From NCBI GenBank assembly GCA_964575845.1, contig CAZNSX010000005.1, positions 253,759 through 317,758 on the forward strand: a DNA stretch of 64,000 nt. The letters are read 5' to 3'. Made by a program: the position numbers and the translations under genes. Shown here in pieces: positions 9,137 through 17,211 of this stretch. This DNA comes from CAZNSX01 sp964575845 (GTDB lineage: Bacteria; UBA8248; CAZNSX01). Below the pieces are notes generated by a model that saw only the letters and a list, made by a program, of their open reading frames with translations, was not told where the DNA came from and searched no databases. Positions within the stretch are counted from its first letter, which is position 1, and each line of letters opens with the position of its first letter.

Positions 9137-10321
9137 TCAAGGGGAATTTGCGATTTTTTCACAAGCTCGGTCTAACTCCTCTATGGTTTCCCGCACCAGG
9201 TGGCCCGCCTCATCGAGACCCTCTTGCGTGAGAAGCTCTTTCTTATCGAGAGGAGTATGAACAACCCGGCTCTTGCGAGAGACACAAATAAGGCTGAGCG
9301 CCGGGTAGCCCCAGCTGGCAAAAGGCAGGTGGTCGGTCATGAGGCCCACGAAGAGGGGAAAGGACTTGAGCCTGACCCGGGCTCTGGCTGCCGCCCTCTT
9401 GAGGGCCTCGCTCAGGAGGCTCCTCTGAAAAGGAGGGGAGATGAACCTATGGGCTCCCCTGAGGCCCACTCCATCGAGATTGAGAAAATAGCTCTCGTGT
9501 CGGGGTAGTTCCCCCCTGTGGCGCCTGAGGAAAGCCCAGGCGCCCACAAGGCCAAGCTCTTCGGCTCCGGTGAAAAGTAGGCTTACCCTGAGATGCCGGG
9601 GAGGACGCTCGACCAGCTCTCGGGCCACCCCTAGCAGCACGCCCAGGGCCGCGGCGTTATCCAGAGCACCGGGGGATCGGTTTCGGGTTCTCGTTGTGAG
9701 AAGGATAAGAGCCGCCAGGATCGCGACGAGAAGGGGTATGTTAACTCCTGAAGGGCTTAGGCCAAGGAGGCCTGCACCCGAAAGCCCATACTCGACGGCC
9801 AGGAGTGCACACGAGACGACCGCAAGAACCAGGAACACTATTCGCTGAGGAAGGGAGATGCTCTGGCTCTTGGAGTCATAGTGGGCCATGATGAAGAGCT
9901 CTGGCCCTTCCCCCTTTCCTGGAATTCGGGCCAGAAGGTTTGAGGAGAGATTTCTTTCGGGCTGGGGAGAGAGGTCAGCCCTTTCCATGATGGCCCTCCA
10001 GAGCCTTCCGGCCGAGAGGATGAAGGCAATGAGCAAAAGGGCCAGGAGGGAAGCCAGAAAGGGGTGGCTTTGGGCCAGGAGGCGGCTGAGAATAAGGGCG
10101 GCAAGGGAAAGGGAAGCCCCTACTCGCCAGAGGCCCAGAGGGTCAAGGTGGATGGAGAAGGCCTCCTCCTCAACTTGAAGCCCCAGCCTCTCAAGAGTCC
10201 TACGAAGATAGCTCCTGGCAAAAAACTCCCCCTTTGTCCCCACAAGGCGCGGCAAAGAGAGGGTGCGCGCATGCGCCAGGGGAGCCTCCCCAGCAGAAAG
10301 GCTCTTTGGCGACTCATCCAT
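9137..10321 (-). CDS. Membrane-embedded M28-family zinc aminopeptidase-like protein
   Basis: 394 residues. All M28 metal-site motifs can be seen in order: MAHYDSKSQS (His, Asp), SPGALDNAAALG (bridging Asp), FTGAEELGLVGA (catalytic Glu-Glu), YFLNLDGVG (Asp) and SRVVHTPLD (His). Members remove N-terminal amino acids or process peptides with two zinc ions. Unusually, hydrophobic segments lie before the catalytic domain (about 70-112) and again between the first HxD motif and the bridging Asp (about 162-212). The protein therefore appears to be threaded twice through the membrane inside the catalytic unit. A perfect stem-loop follows the gene. Confidence 0.85.
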   Translation of the reverse strand: MDESPKSLSAGEAPLAHARTLSLPRLVGTKGEFFARSYLRRTLERLGLQVEEEAFSIHLDPLGLWRVGASLSLAALILSRLLAQSHPFLASLLALLLIAFILSAGRLWRAIMERADLSPQPERNLSSNLLARIPGKGEGPELFIMAHYDSKSQSISLPQRIVFLVLAVVSCALLAVEYGLSGAGLLGLSPSGVNIPLLVAILAALILLTTRTRNRSPGALDNAAALGVLLGVARELVERPPRHLRVSLLFTGAEELGLVGAWAFLRRHRGELPRHESYFLNLDGVGLRGAHRFISPPFQRSLLSEALKRAAARARVRLKSFPLFVGLMTDHLPFASWGYPALSLICVSRKSRVVHTPLDKKELLTQEGLDEAGHLVRETIEELDRACEKIANSP

Positions 10322-10680
10322 AGCAAGATATCCGGCTAGTCTTGGAGGTTCTTGCTTCTTAGTCTTGCATCACCTACGAGATTGAAAGGGCTGGGAATAC
10401 GGGAAGGGATAAGAGTTCTATCAGTCGAAAATAGTGATGACGGGAGCTTCTTCTCAAATTCAGGTTGCTCGTCAGGCTCTTGTCCCCGTTGAGTCCTGAG
10501 GAGAGGTTTCTGAAGCGCTTGAGGATGCTAAAGCAAGCAATATCTTGAATATTACGGTAGGCCTCTTCTTCAGGTGCTAAATCTCCTTCTGGAATATCCG
10601 TCATCCCCCTGGGCTCCGGGAGGCGGGTTATCTTTTCGCTTCTCTGACCTGAGAAAAGCCTGAATTGAAGGGAGAAAAGG
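10322..10680. other. Intergenic stretch, no supported gene
   Basis: About 360 bases. A 76-codon frame exists on the minus strand (10374-10604). Its first half looks protein-like (PEEEAYRNIQDIACF), but it has no good ribosome site and its second half is featureless, so it is not called. It could be a small remnant. Confidence 0.4.
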
Positions 10681-10998
10681 CTAGGAGGCCCTCTTGAGCT
10701 TTCGCTTGAGCCTCTTTATTTGGCGTCGTACTTCCCTGAGCTCCATTCTATTGTTTGCCTCGAGAGCACTATCGCGTTTGAGCTTAAGGGTGCGGATCTG
10801 CTGCTTTATCTCCCCCTTCTCCAGGGGTGTGGTCTTTCGCTCCTCGACGGGAATCCCGTAGGCCTGCTTCAGAGCCACAACTAGCTGGCTCTTTTTAATC
10901 CCGTGCACACCCTTTATCTGCTCAGGGAACTTGAGCGCCTCTTCTCTTAACTTTGTAAGAGGCATTCGCTCAAGGGTTCTAGCGTCCATAGCGTTCAC
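10681..10998 (-). CDS. Small basic protein with Rho N-terminal / SAP-like helix domain
   Basis: 105 residues. The N-terminal half, MPLTKLREEALKFP then GVHGIKKSQLVVALKQAYGI, matches the helix-extended-helix pattern of the Rho N-terminal domain (SAP-like), in which a short nucleic-acid-binding unit ends with xKxELxxxL. The C-terminal half is a charged helix (IKQQIRTLKLKRDSALEANN) ending in a strongly basic tail (QIKRLKRKLKRAS). Both suggest nucleic-acid binding. Similar stand-alone proteins exist in many genomes without a proven role. It lies downstream of the FmdB-type gene on the same strand. ATG at 10998, or the in-frame ATG three codons in, is possible. Confidence 0.7.
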   Translation of the reverse strand: MNAMDARTLERMPLTKLREEALKFPEQIKGVHGIKKSQLVVALKQAYGIPVEERKTTPLEKGEIKQQIRTLKLKRDSALEANNRMELREVRRQIKRLKRKLKRAS

Positions 10999-11101
10999 TC
11001 GCTCTCGATCCAGCTCAGGGGTTCCCAGGAGCTATTTGAAAAGATAAGAACTCTGCCCCCCCGCACCGATGAGACAGCCTCCTTCCGTTCCAAAAGGAGG
11101 G

Positions 11102-11266
11102 CTAGCTCTTCTTCGAGGTGATAGTGCTGAATGAAGTTACCAGTCGCTCCAGACGTCTTGAGCCGCATTTGGGGCATTTAGGCCTCTTGGAGTCATACTC
11201 TCTAAATGACATCATTAAGGAGAGCTTCTTCCCGCACGCCTTGCACTGGAAGTCGTAGGTAGGCAT
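11102..11266 (-). CDS. FmdB/CxxC-family zinc ribbon protein
   Basis: 54 residues starting with the family hallmark MPTYDFQCKACGK, then CPKCGSRRLERLVTSFS. The two CxxC pairs form a single zinc ribbon. FmdB-type proteins are proposed regulators; function is unproven. The start at 11266 is preferred over an upstream in-frame ATG because GGGAGGTGA lies directly before it and because the family begins at this Met. It precedes the Rho-N-like gene, about 100 bases away. Confidence 0.85.
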   Translation of the reverse strand: MPTYDFQCKACGKKLSLMMSFREYDSKRPKCPKCGSRRLERLVTSFSTITSKKS

Positions 11267-11530
11267 CAGCCGCTCACCTCCCGGAAAAAATGCAGGGTCC
11301 TTTCCCTCCTTCAAACCGTGCCCGGCGCCCTTGAGGCACACCTATTCTCTTAAAAGTTAATGATTTGGACTGGAAATCCCGCAAAGTCGTCCCGAACGAC
11401 GCTCTATCTAAAGCCTAACCTCGCATGTTCTGCTCAAGGAGCGATGGGATTATAGCACATTTGGCTCGTGACTTTCGCGGAAAGAACCTTCCGGAAAAAA
11501 ATTTTTCGAGGGTCCCCCTGGATAAAAATA

Positions 11531-11561
11531 GGGCTCTTCTGAGAAGAGCCCTTCTTTTTTT
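11531..11561. terminator. Rho-independent terminator, readable on both strands
   Basis: GGGCTCTT (11531-11538) pairs with AAGAGCCC (11544-11551) over a 5-base loop. A run of T follows on the plus strand (11552-11561) and TATTTTTAT follows on the minus strand. It lies just past the small minus-strand ORF at 11610-11705 and so could end that transcript. Confidence 0.8.
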
Positions 11562-11609
11562 CCCTGCCTCCTTAGGCGGGCGGGACGGTTATCCGCCCCA
11601 GAAGAGCGC

Positions 11610-11705
11610 TCAATTCTCGACCCCCTCCGGTGTGAGCGCAACGTCTGGCCGGAGGAGGCCATCTTGGGGAAATTTAAGCACCATGATCTTTCTGAGGAAC
11701 GCCAT
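11610..11705 (-). CDS. Candidate 31-residue small protein
   Basis: A short frame MAFLRKIMVLKFPQDG ... TPEGVEN with a strong ribosome site (AGGAAGGAGTG, about eight bases before the ATG). A terminator lies 50-80 bases downstream in the same direction. Composition is protein-like: a basic-hydrophobic N-terminus then an acidic tail. I recognise no family. It could equally be a leader peptide or a chance frame. Confidence 0.35.
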   Translation of the reverse strand: MAFLRKIMVLKFPQDGLLRPDVALTPEGVEN

Positions 11706-11919
11706 TCCTCTCACTCCTTCCTCGCGGCTCGCAAGGATTGCGAACCATTAGAGAGACCTAAACGCTCCCCTTTTACTGCCTTCAATTTTAAATATAATTT
11801 ATCGGAATTGCCCTGTCAAGAAAAAAGTCCTGGAAGGAAGAAGCTCTCGTGGGCACGGGTTATGGGCTAACAGGAAGGGGCTTGAGGGCTCACTTCCAAC
11901 CTACCCCTTGATTTTTCAA

Positions 11920-12381
11920 CTATATGTAATCACCCCGTCTAAACTTCATGGTCTCTACCGTACTGATGATGGCCGCCTCTTCAAGGAGGGACCTCTCCTC
12001 GCTTCCTTCAGGAAGACTCTTAAGAGTCTCAACCAACGAGTCCCTTGCCCCCTCCAGCTCTCCCACCAGAGGCTCCATCTCCCTGAGGGAGATTTTTGGT
12101 TCAACTAGATAAGCCTGATAGCGCGAGAGCACCCCTAGAAGGCTCTCTGCTTGCTCGAAAGCCGGGGAGGCGGAATGGCCCGTGGGACTCAGGTAAGAGG
12201 CTGAGGAGAGGGGCTCAAGACCCTGGGGCTCTCCTGCGGCCCTGACTCCCTCAAGTTTGCCGCTCGCGGCTTCAAGCGCCTGCTCAAAGCTCAGCTCAGT
12301 GGTCGGCCTTTTCCCCGCAATTTTGCTGGGGTTGAGCGCGTCATTCCTTTCAAGCCGTGAAATAGGGTCAAGTTCCGCCAT
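11920..12381 (-). CDS. Hypothetical cytoplasmic protein ending in an FxRGDY motif
   Basis: 153 residues from ATG at 12381, where GGAGGA lies six bases upstream (an in-frame ATG nine codons earlier lacks one). No signal peptide or membrane helix. The N-terminal third is disordered (LDPISRLERNDALNPSKIAG). The C-terminal half is helical and acidic (LGVLSRYQAYLVEPKISLRE, LVGELEGARDSLVETLKSLP) and ends in STVETMKFRRGDYI. I have the impression of similar short proteins with this ending in deltaproteobacteria, sometimes near motility genes, but cannot verify it. No function assigned. Confidence 0.6.
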   Translation of the reverse strand: MAELDPISRLERNDALNPSKIAGKRPTTELSFEQALEAASGKLEGVRAAGEPQGLEPLSSASYLSPTGHSASPAFEQAESLLGVLSRYQAYLVEPKISLREMEPLVGELEGARDSLVETLKSLPEGSEERSLLEEAAIISTVETMKFRRGDYI

Positions 12382-13020
12382 CGGTCTCCTCCTTTTCCTA
12401 TATCTCACAATGGGAAGAGGGATGCTGAATCCGGCTCGAACAATGTTACAGCAAGGGCCGTGCCAAAATTTTAGTTCCTCAACTCTTTGTTTTTAAAAGA
12501 GTAGTAAGAATACGTTAGCTCCCACCGACGCTTTTTCCGCCTCCAGAAATAATAAAGGGGAAAAATTTTCCCTCCTGCGAGAACTTCCCCCATCAGCATG
12601 AGAAGCCCGGGTGGAGGAGGGGAAGCAGACCTTTTAGGCGAGGAAGCCCTCCCTCGGGGGGAGAACTGTTCCTCCTTTCACTATGGTTGCGTCGCCGATG
12701 GTTTTATGAGGGAGCGGGAGGGCCGGCCGCTCGGTGGCGAGGGCTCAGACCGGTCTACCCTTATCAAGAACCCTTCATACGTGGCTGGTCCCGATGGCTT
12801 CCTCGATAATGGGTCGTGGGCGGATTGGGGGCGGAATAATGACGAGCATGCTCTTCCTCCGCCTTCGGAGACCGAGCATGAGGAGATTGTACCGGCCTGC
12901 GTCTACGCTGTCAGTTTTCTTCTAAAATAAGAAATTAATCGTTGCGGTATTTTCTATTGAGTATTATTGTTAGTTTATAATAAAGGATGATTTCACAGTC
13001 AAGACTATCTAGAAAAGCCG
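12382..13020. other. Intergenic stretch before the CHAT/CHASE2 locus; AT-rich at its end
   Basis: About 640 bases. A 110-codon plus-strand frame (12598-12930) has odd composition and no ribosome site. The minus strand shows a short fragment (TIVKGGTVLP near 12660-12700) that recalls an amidohydrolase N-terminus but is broken by stops on both sides. The last 80 bases are AT-rich with TATAAT at 12976-12981, a possible promoter for the DUF898 fragment and the CHAT gene, but no good -35 box is spaced correctly. Confidence 0.4.
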
Positions 13021-13197
13021 ATGCAGGGCATCCATCATATGTGTCATCACGGAGAAGGCCGGCATCTTTTCGGCATTTACATCGTCAACCCGCTCCTGAA
13101 ATTGGTCACCTTGAATTTTTATCATTTCTGGGCGAAACCCCCGGGGGAGGTCACGTTTTGTGAAAAATTAATCTGCCGGGGAAGGAGAACATGGTGA
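13021..13197 (+). pseudogene. Truncated YjgN/DUF898-family fragment
   Basis: A 58-codon frame reading GEGRHLFGIYIVNPLLKLVT then LNFYHFWAKP. This is the N-terminal signature of the DUF898 (YjgN) membrane family, which normally continues with several more helices to about 330 residues. Here the frame ends in TGA at 13197, seven bases into the start of the CHAT gene, so only the first helix and the WAK motif remain. It could be a relic left when the downstream locus inserted, or a short leader gene. No ribosome site is evident. Confidence 0.6.
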
Positions 13198-16100
13198 AAC
13201 GGGCCCGGGAGGTCGTGGCAATTATTGCAGCCGAATTATTCTTGGTGGTTCCCTTCTGGACGGCCGACGCGGATGGGGAGTGCAAGATGAAAAGTGGCTC
13301 GAAGGGGCGCAGGGCCCACCCAGGGGTAAACGGTGGGGCTCATCGATTCATCACCCTGGTCCTCATCGCTATCGTACCACTACTGGGTGCATGCGAGATG
13401 TTCGGGCCGCGCGCTCTTTCTCTGGAGGAGGCGAAAAAAATCACCACCGAGCTTAAAGGTGAGCCCTTCGTTCCTCCTCCCCGCACCATCAACGACATCA
13501 CGGCCATCTTGGACCAGGAAAAGCCCAACCTCAGGAGGCTCGCCCGCGCCCGCGCCGCGGCCGACAGAGAGCCGCCTGTCACAAATGACGCCGAGGTCCT
13601 TGCGAATTTTTACCTCAAGCGCGCAATGGCTGCTGGCTACGTCGGCCGCCCTGAGCAAAGGATTGCCGACCTAACCCAGGCGGCTCACTGGGCGAAGAAG
13701 AGCAACTCCTCCAAACTCAGCTCTATCTTGTTTAAGCTTGGCTTCGCCTTATTTGGTTCCGGCGAGGCCGAGGTCTGGGGCGACGGCGGCCACTATGCGC
13801 CCAGTCTCGATTATTTTGAGCAAGCGATTGAAGCCACGACCAATAAAGGCGATCGCCTCTGGATGAATTCAGTGCTGGCGGCAATCAAGGCGTTTAGGGG
13901 CGACCTTGAGGGTGCCGAAAAGAACCTGGCAATCGCTCAACGGCTCAAGCTCGAAATCTATTCCCAGTGGAGAGTAATTGAAGAAGACTGGGTCATTTGG
14001 TGGGAGTTGCAAACGGACAACGCACGGGCTCAAATTCTGGAAGCGCAAGGCCGACACAAGGAAGCCGAAGCGATCTATCGTAAGGGGATCGCACGTCTGG
14101 CGAGCAGTGATCGATACCGCAAACAGGTATTCTATAATCAAGTTTGCCGGCTGGCGAGAAGCCTGAAGAATCAGGGACGTCTTATCGAAGCCGAGGTGGA
14201 GATGCGGAAGTCGCTCCTTGGCAAGCTGAAGTTGTTCGGGCGCTACTCCACCAGGACATTCAGACCTCTTGGGGGACTGGCTGATATCTTGATTGCACAA
14301 GGCCGCTATGCTGAGGCCGAAACCCTGGCGCGCGCCTCTATCGAAATCTTCCAGAGAGTCGGCGCATCCTCTTCCTCATATTCTTTCGTGGGGGCGCGTG
14401 TGTTACTTGGAAAAGCGTTACTCTCCCAGGGCCGCTGGGAGGAGGCGTTGGCGACATTTGAGTCTATACGCGAGGCTTTGGCCGCGGACCCAAAAGCTTA
14501 CGGGCTCGGAGTCGTATGGTGGGCGATAGCCCTGATGAAGGCCGGCCGGGCTGAAGAAGCGCTCGGCATCCTTCGGGTCGAGCGGGACCGATACAAACGC
14601 CTGTTGGGCGAGAAGCATCCCAAAACGGCGATGGTGCGCGGCTTGATCGCGATGGCCCTTTTTGAGGGGGGCGACCGCCGCCAAGCCCTCACCGAGTTTG
14701 GCGAGGCGATACCCGTCCTAGTCTCGCGTCCCGACCAATCGAGCGACGAGAGCACCATGATGGACGTGGGGAGCCGGTGCCTGAAGTCGATCCTCGATTA
14801 TTACATAGGCGCTCTGGCCGGAGTCCGCGGGACGGAGCTGGAGCGGTGGGCGGGTATTGATGCGATGACGACGGCTTTCCGCATTGCCGAGGCGGCCCGC
14901 GGCCGGGGCGTGGAGCGGGCGCTTGCCGCGAGCAGCGCGCGCACTGCGGCTAAGGACCCGAGGCTCGCCGACCTGGTGCGCAGGGAGCAGGACGCGCAGA
15001 ACCAGGTCAGCGCCCTATATGGTATGCTGGCCAACGCGCTGAGCGTTCCGACCGACCAACAGAACCCCGAAGCGATCCGTTCGCTGCGCTATAAGATCGA
15101 CAAGCTGGACGCGGCGCGGTCCGCCTTGAGATTGCAGATTGAGAGGGAGTTTCCGGACTACGCTCAGCTGCTCAACCCGAAGCTGGCCTCTGTGGAAGAA
15201 GTGCAGCGGGCGCTCCGGCCTGGCGAAGCACTGGTCGCGACCTATGTGGGCGAGAAAAGGACCTACATCTGGGCTATCCCGCATGAGGGCAAGGCGGCCT
15301 TCGCCGCCGTGCCCTTGGGAAGAGAGCGGATTGCGGCGGCCGTCGGTGAGTTGCGCAAGGCGCTCAACCCCAACGCCCAGACCCTGGGCGATATTCCCGC
15401 ATTCGACCTCGCCCTGGCCCACAAGCTCTTCAATGCCCTTTTGGCTCCGGTCGAGCCGGGCTGGCGGGGGGCGAGAAGCCTGATCGTCATCCCCCACGGG
15501 GCGCTCGGCCAGCTTCCCTTCTCGTTGCTTCCCACCGAGCGGGTGGATCTCGGTCCCGAGAAGGCACCCCTATTCTCCAACTATCGGCCGGTGCGATGGC
15601 TCGTGCGGACGGCGGCGGTGACGAACATGCCCTCTGTGGCCTCGCTAGTGACCTTGAGGGGCTTGCCAGCGGGTGACCCCAAACGGCGTCCCTTCATCGG
15701 CTTCGGCGACCCCTATTTCAGCGAGCAGCAGGCTCAGGAGGCGGCGAAGCCGGCCGTCCCATCCCAAGGTGAGGCGGTTGCCAGCCGGGGGTTGAGCCTG
15801 CTCCAGACGCGGGGTCTTCGGCTTCGGCTGAGGAACTCTCCCGGGCTCGAGGGTGTGGACAGCGCGGATTTGTCGCGGCTTCCTCGCCTGCCCGATACAG
15901 CCGAGGAGGTGCGCAGCATCGCGCTGGCGATGGAGGCAGACCTGACAAAGGACGTCTTCCTGGGCGCGCGGGCGAACGAGGGGCTCGTCAAGACGCTCGA
16001 CCTCTCGGGCCGCCGCGTCATCGTCTTCGCCACCCATGGGCTTGTGCCGGGGGACCTGAATGGTCTCACCCAGCCGGCCCTGGCACTCTCCTCGCCTGTG

Positions 16101-16526
16101 GTGGCCGGGGTGGGGGGGGATGGTATCCTCACGATGGAGGAGATTTTAGGCCTTCGGCTGGACGCCGACTGGGTGGTGCTCTCTGCGTGTAACACTGCGA
16201 GCGGCAAAGGGGCCGGGGCGGAGGCGGTCTCGGGCCTCGGAAGAGCGTTCTTCTATGCGGGCGCCCGGGCCCTCTTGGCGAGCAACTGGCCGGTGGAGAC
16301 CACCTCAGCACGCCTGCTGACGAGCGATCTGTTCCGCCGCCAGGCGCAGGATGCGGGCCTCACGCGGGCCGAGGCGCTGCGTCAGGCCATGTCGAGGCTC
16401 ATCGATGGGAAAGGCTACATAGATAAGGCCACGGGCAAAACGGTTTTCTCTTACGCCCACCCCATCTTTTGGGCCCCCTTCACTCTCGTCGGCGACGGCG
16501 CGGGAGGCGTTGCATTGGAAAATTGA
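13191..16526 (+). CDS. TPR-CHAT domain lipoprotein (caspase-like protease)
   Basis: 1111 residues from ATG 13191. An alternative ATG at 13287 with GGGGAG gives a cleaner lipoprotein: basic N-region, hydrophobic core, lipobox LLGAC (Cys 68 from the first start). The middle, about 150-560, is a helical TPR superhelix (for example HKEAEAIYRKGIARL, RLIEAEVEMRKSLL, RYAEAETLARASIEIF). The C-terminal third is a CHAT domain with both catalytic residues: His in VIVFATHGLVPGD (H949) and Cys in WVVLSACNTASGKGAGAE (C1000), followed by the usual GARALLASNWPVE. CHAT proteins are caspase-fold cysteine proteases, some acting in defence or programmed death. The next gene starts around its stop and the cyclase follows, so the three form an operon. 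Export to the periplasm is inferred from the lipobox. Confidence 0.92.
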   Translation: MVKRAREVVAIIAAELFLVVPFWTADADGECKMKSGSKGRRAHPGVNGGAHRFITLVLIAIVPLLGACEMFGPRALSLEEAKKITTELKGEPFVPPPRTINDITAILDQEKPNLRRLARARAAADREPPVTNDAEVLANFYLKRAMAAGYVGRPEQRIADLTQAAHWAKKSNSSKLSSILFKLGFALFGSGEAEVWGDGGHYAPSLDYFEQAIEATTNKGDRLWMNSVLAAIKAFRGDLEGAEKNLAIAQRLKLEIYSQWRVIEEDWVIWWELQTDNARAQILEAQGRHKEAEAIYRKGIARLASSDRYRKQVFYNQVCRLARSLKNQGRLIEAEVEMRKSLLGKLKLFGRYSTRTFRPLGGLADILIAQGRYAEAETLARASIEIFQRVGASSSSYSFVGARVLLGKALLSQGRWEEALATFESIREALAADPKAYGLGVVWWAIALMKAGRAEEALGILRVERDRYKRLLGEKHPKTAMVRGLIAMALFEGGDRRQALTEFGEAIPVLVSRPDQSSDESTMMDVGSRCLKSILDYYIGALAGVRGTELERWAGIDAMTTAFRIAEAARGRGVERALAASSARTAAKDPRLADLVRREQDAQNQVSALYGMLANALSVPTDQQNPEAIRSLRYKIDKLDAARSALRLQIEREFPDYAQLLNPKLASVEEVQRALRPGEALVATYVGEKRTYIWAIPHEGKAAFAAVPLGRERIAAAVGELRKALNPNAQTLGDIPAFDLALAHKLFNALLAPVEPGWRGARSLIVIPHGALGQLPFSLLPTERVDLGPEKAPLFSNYRPVRWLVRTAAVTNMPSVASLVTLRGLPAGDPKRRPFIGFGDPYFSEQQAQEAAKPAVPSQGEAVASRGLSLLQTRGLRLRLRNSPGLEGVDSADLSRLPRLPDTAEEVRSIALAMEADLTKDVFLGARANEGLVKTLDLSGRRVIVFATHGLVPGDLNGLTQPALALSSPVVAGVGGDGILTMEEILGLRLDADWVVLSACNTASGKGAGAEAVSGLGRAFFYAGARALLASNWPVETTSARLLTSDLFRRQAQDAGLTRAEALRQAMSRLIDGKGYIDKATGKTVFSYAHPIFWAPFTLVGDGAGGVALEN

Positions 16527-16548
16527 ACCTGCACGGAGGCGAGATGCT

Positions 16549-17208
16549 GTGAAACAGGTCTGGAAGCTTGCGACTGTATTGGCGGTCGGCTTGTGGGCGG
16601 CGCCTCCTGGATGGGCGGCAGAGCCGGTGGCGATCGTCGAGGACGTGAGCTCTGACAAAGCCCAGGTGGAGTTCATGGACTATCTCGAGGCGGGACGTAT
16701 CATCGATCTGCCCGGCGGAGCGAGCATTACGATCGGCTATCTGAGGTCTTGCTGGCGTGAGACGATCACGGGGGGACAAATCACCGTCGGCACCGAAAAA
16801 AGTTCCGTTGAGGGCGGCCGGGTTCAGCGCGAACAGGTCGAGTGTGACGGCGGCCGCTTCAGGCTCACGAAAGAGCAGGCCGCCAAGGGGGGCGTCACGG
16901 TCTTCCGTAAGCCCAGGGACGCTCCTTCGTCCAGCCTGCCTCAGCCCGAGCTCACCATTTTCAGCACAAGCCCGCTGATCAGTCTGGCCGGCGGCGGCAG
17001 GGTCTTGATCGAGCGGCTAGACCGGCCCGGCGAAACGCATGAGATCGTCGTCACCGGAAACCATGAAGACCTCGCGATATCGAAAAAGGAGTTGATTCCC
17101 GGTGGGCTGTACCGGATCCGTGCAGGCAGGAAGGCCATGGTTTTCATGGTCGACCCCTTTGCCCTGCCGGGCGGGGGACCGATCATCAGCCGGTTGATCC
17201 GCTTCTAG
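16549..17208 (+). CDS. Secreted protein of unknown function in the CHAT/cyclase operon
   Basis: 219 residues from a GTG at 16549 that has GGAGGCGAG upstream and gives a clean signal peptide ending AAPPGWAAEP; the in-frame ATG at 16510 would add 13 residues that spoil it. The mature part looks beta-rich with Gly/Val repeats (YLEAGRIIDLPGGASITIGY, SVEGGRVQREQVECDGGRF) and has two Cys. Its start (YLEAGRII...GGASITIG) recalls FecR-type periplasmic domains, but only loosely. It sits 22 bases after the CHAT gene and three bases before the CHASE2 cyclase, so it is probably a periplasmic partner or ligand of one of them. No catalytic motif seen. Confidence 0.8.
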   Translation: MKQVWKLATVLAVGLWAAPPGWAAEPVAIVEDVSSDKAQVEFMDYLEAGRIIDLPGGASITIGYLRSCWRETITGGQITVGTEKSSVEGGRVQREQVECDGGRFRLTKEQAAKGGVTVFRKPRDAPSSSLPQPELTIFSTSPLISLAGGGRVLIERLDRPGETHEIVVTGNHEDLAISKKELIPGGLYRIRAGRKAMVFMVDPFALPGGGPIISRLIRF

Positions 17209-17211
17209 CCC

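Noticed and set aside
10374..10604. 76-codon minus-strand frame
   Set aside because: Half protein-like, but the ribosome site is too close to the start and there is no recognisable motif.
12598..12930. 110-codon plus-strand frame and an amidohydrolase-like fragment on the other strand
   Set aside because: No ribosome site or family match for the plus frame. The minus-strand fragment is about 30 residues between stops and too short to support a pseudogene call.
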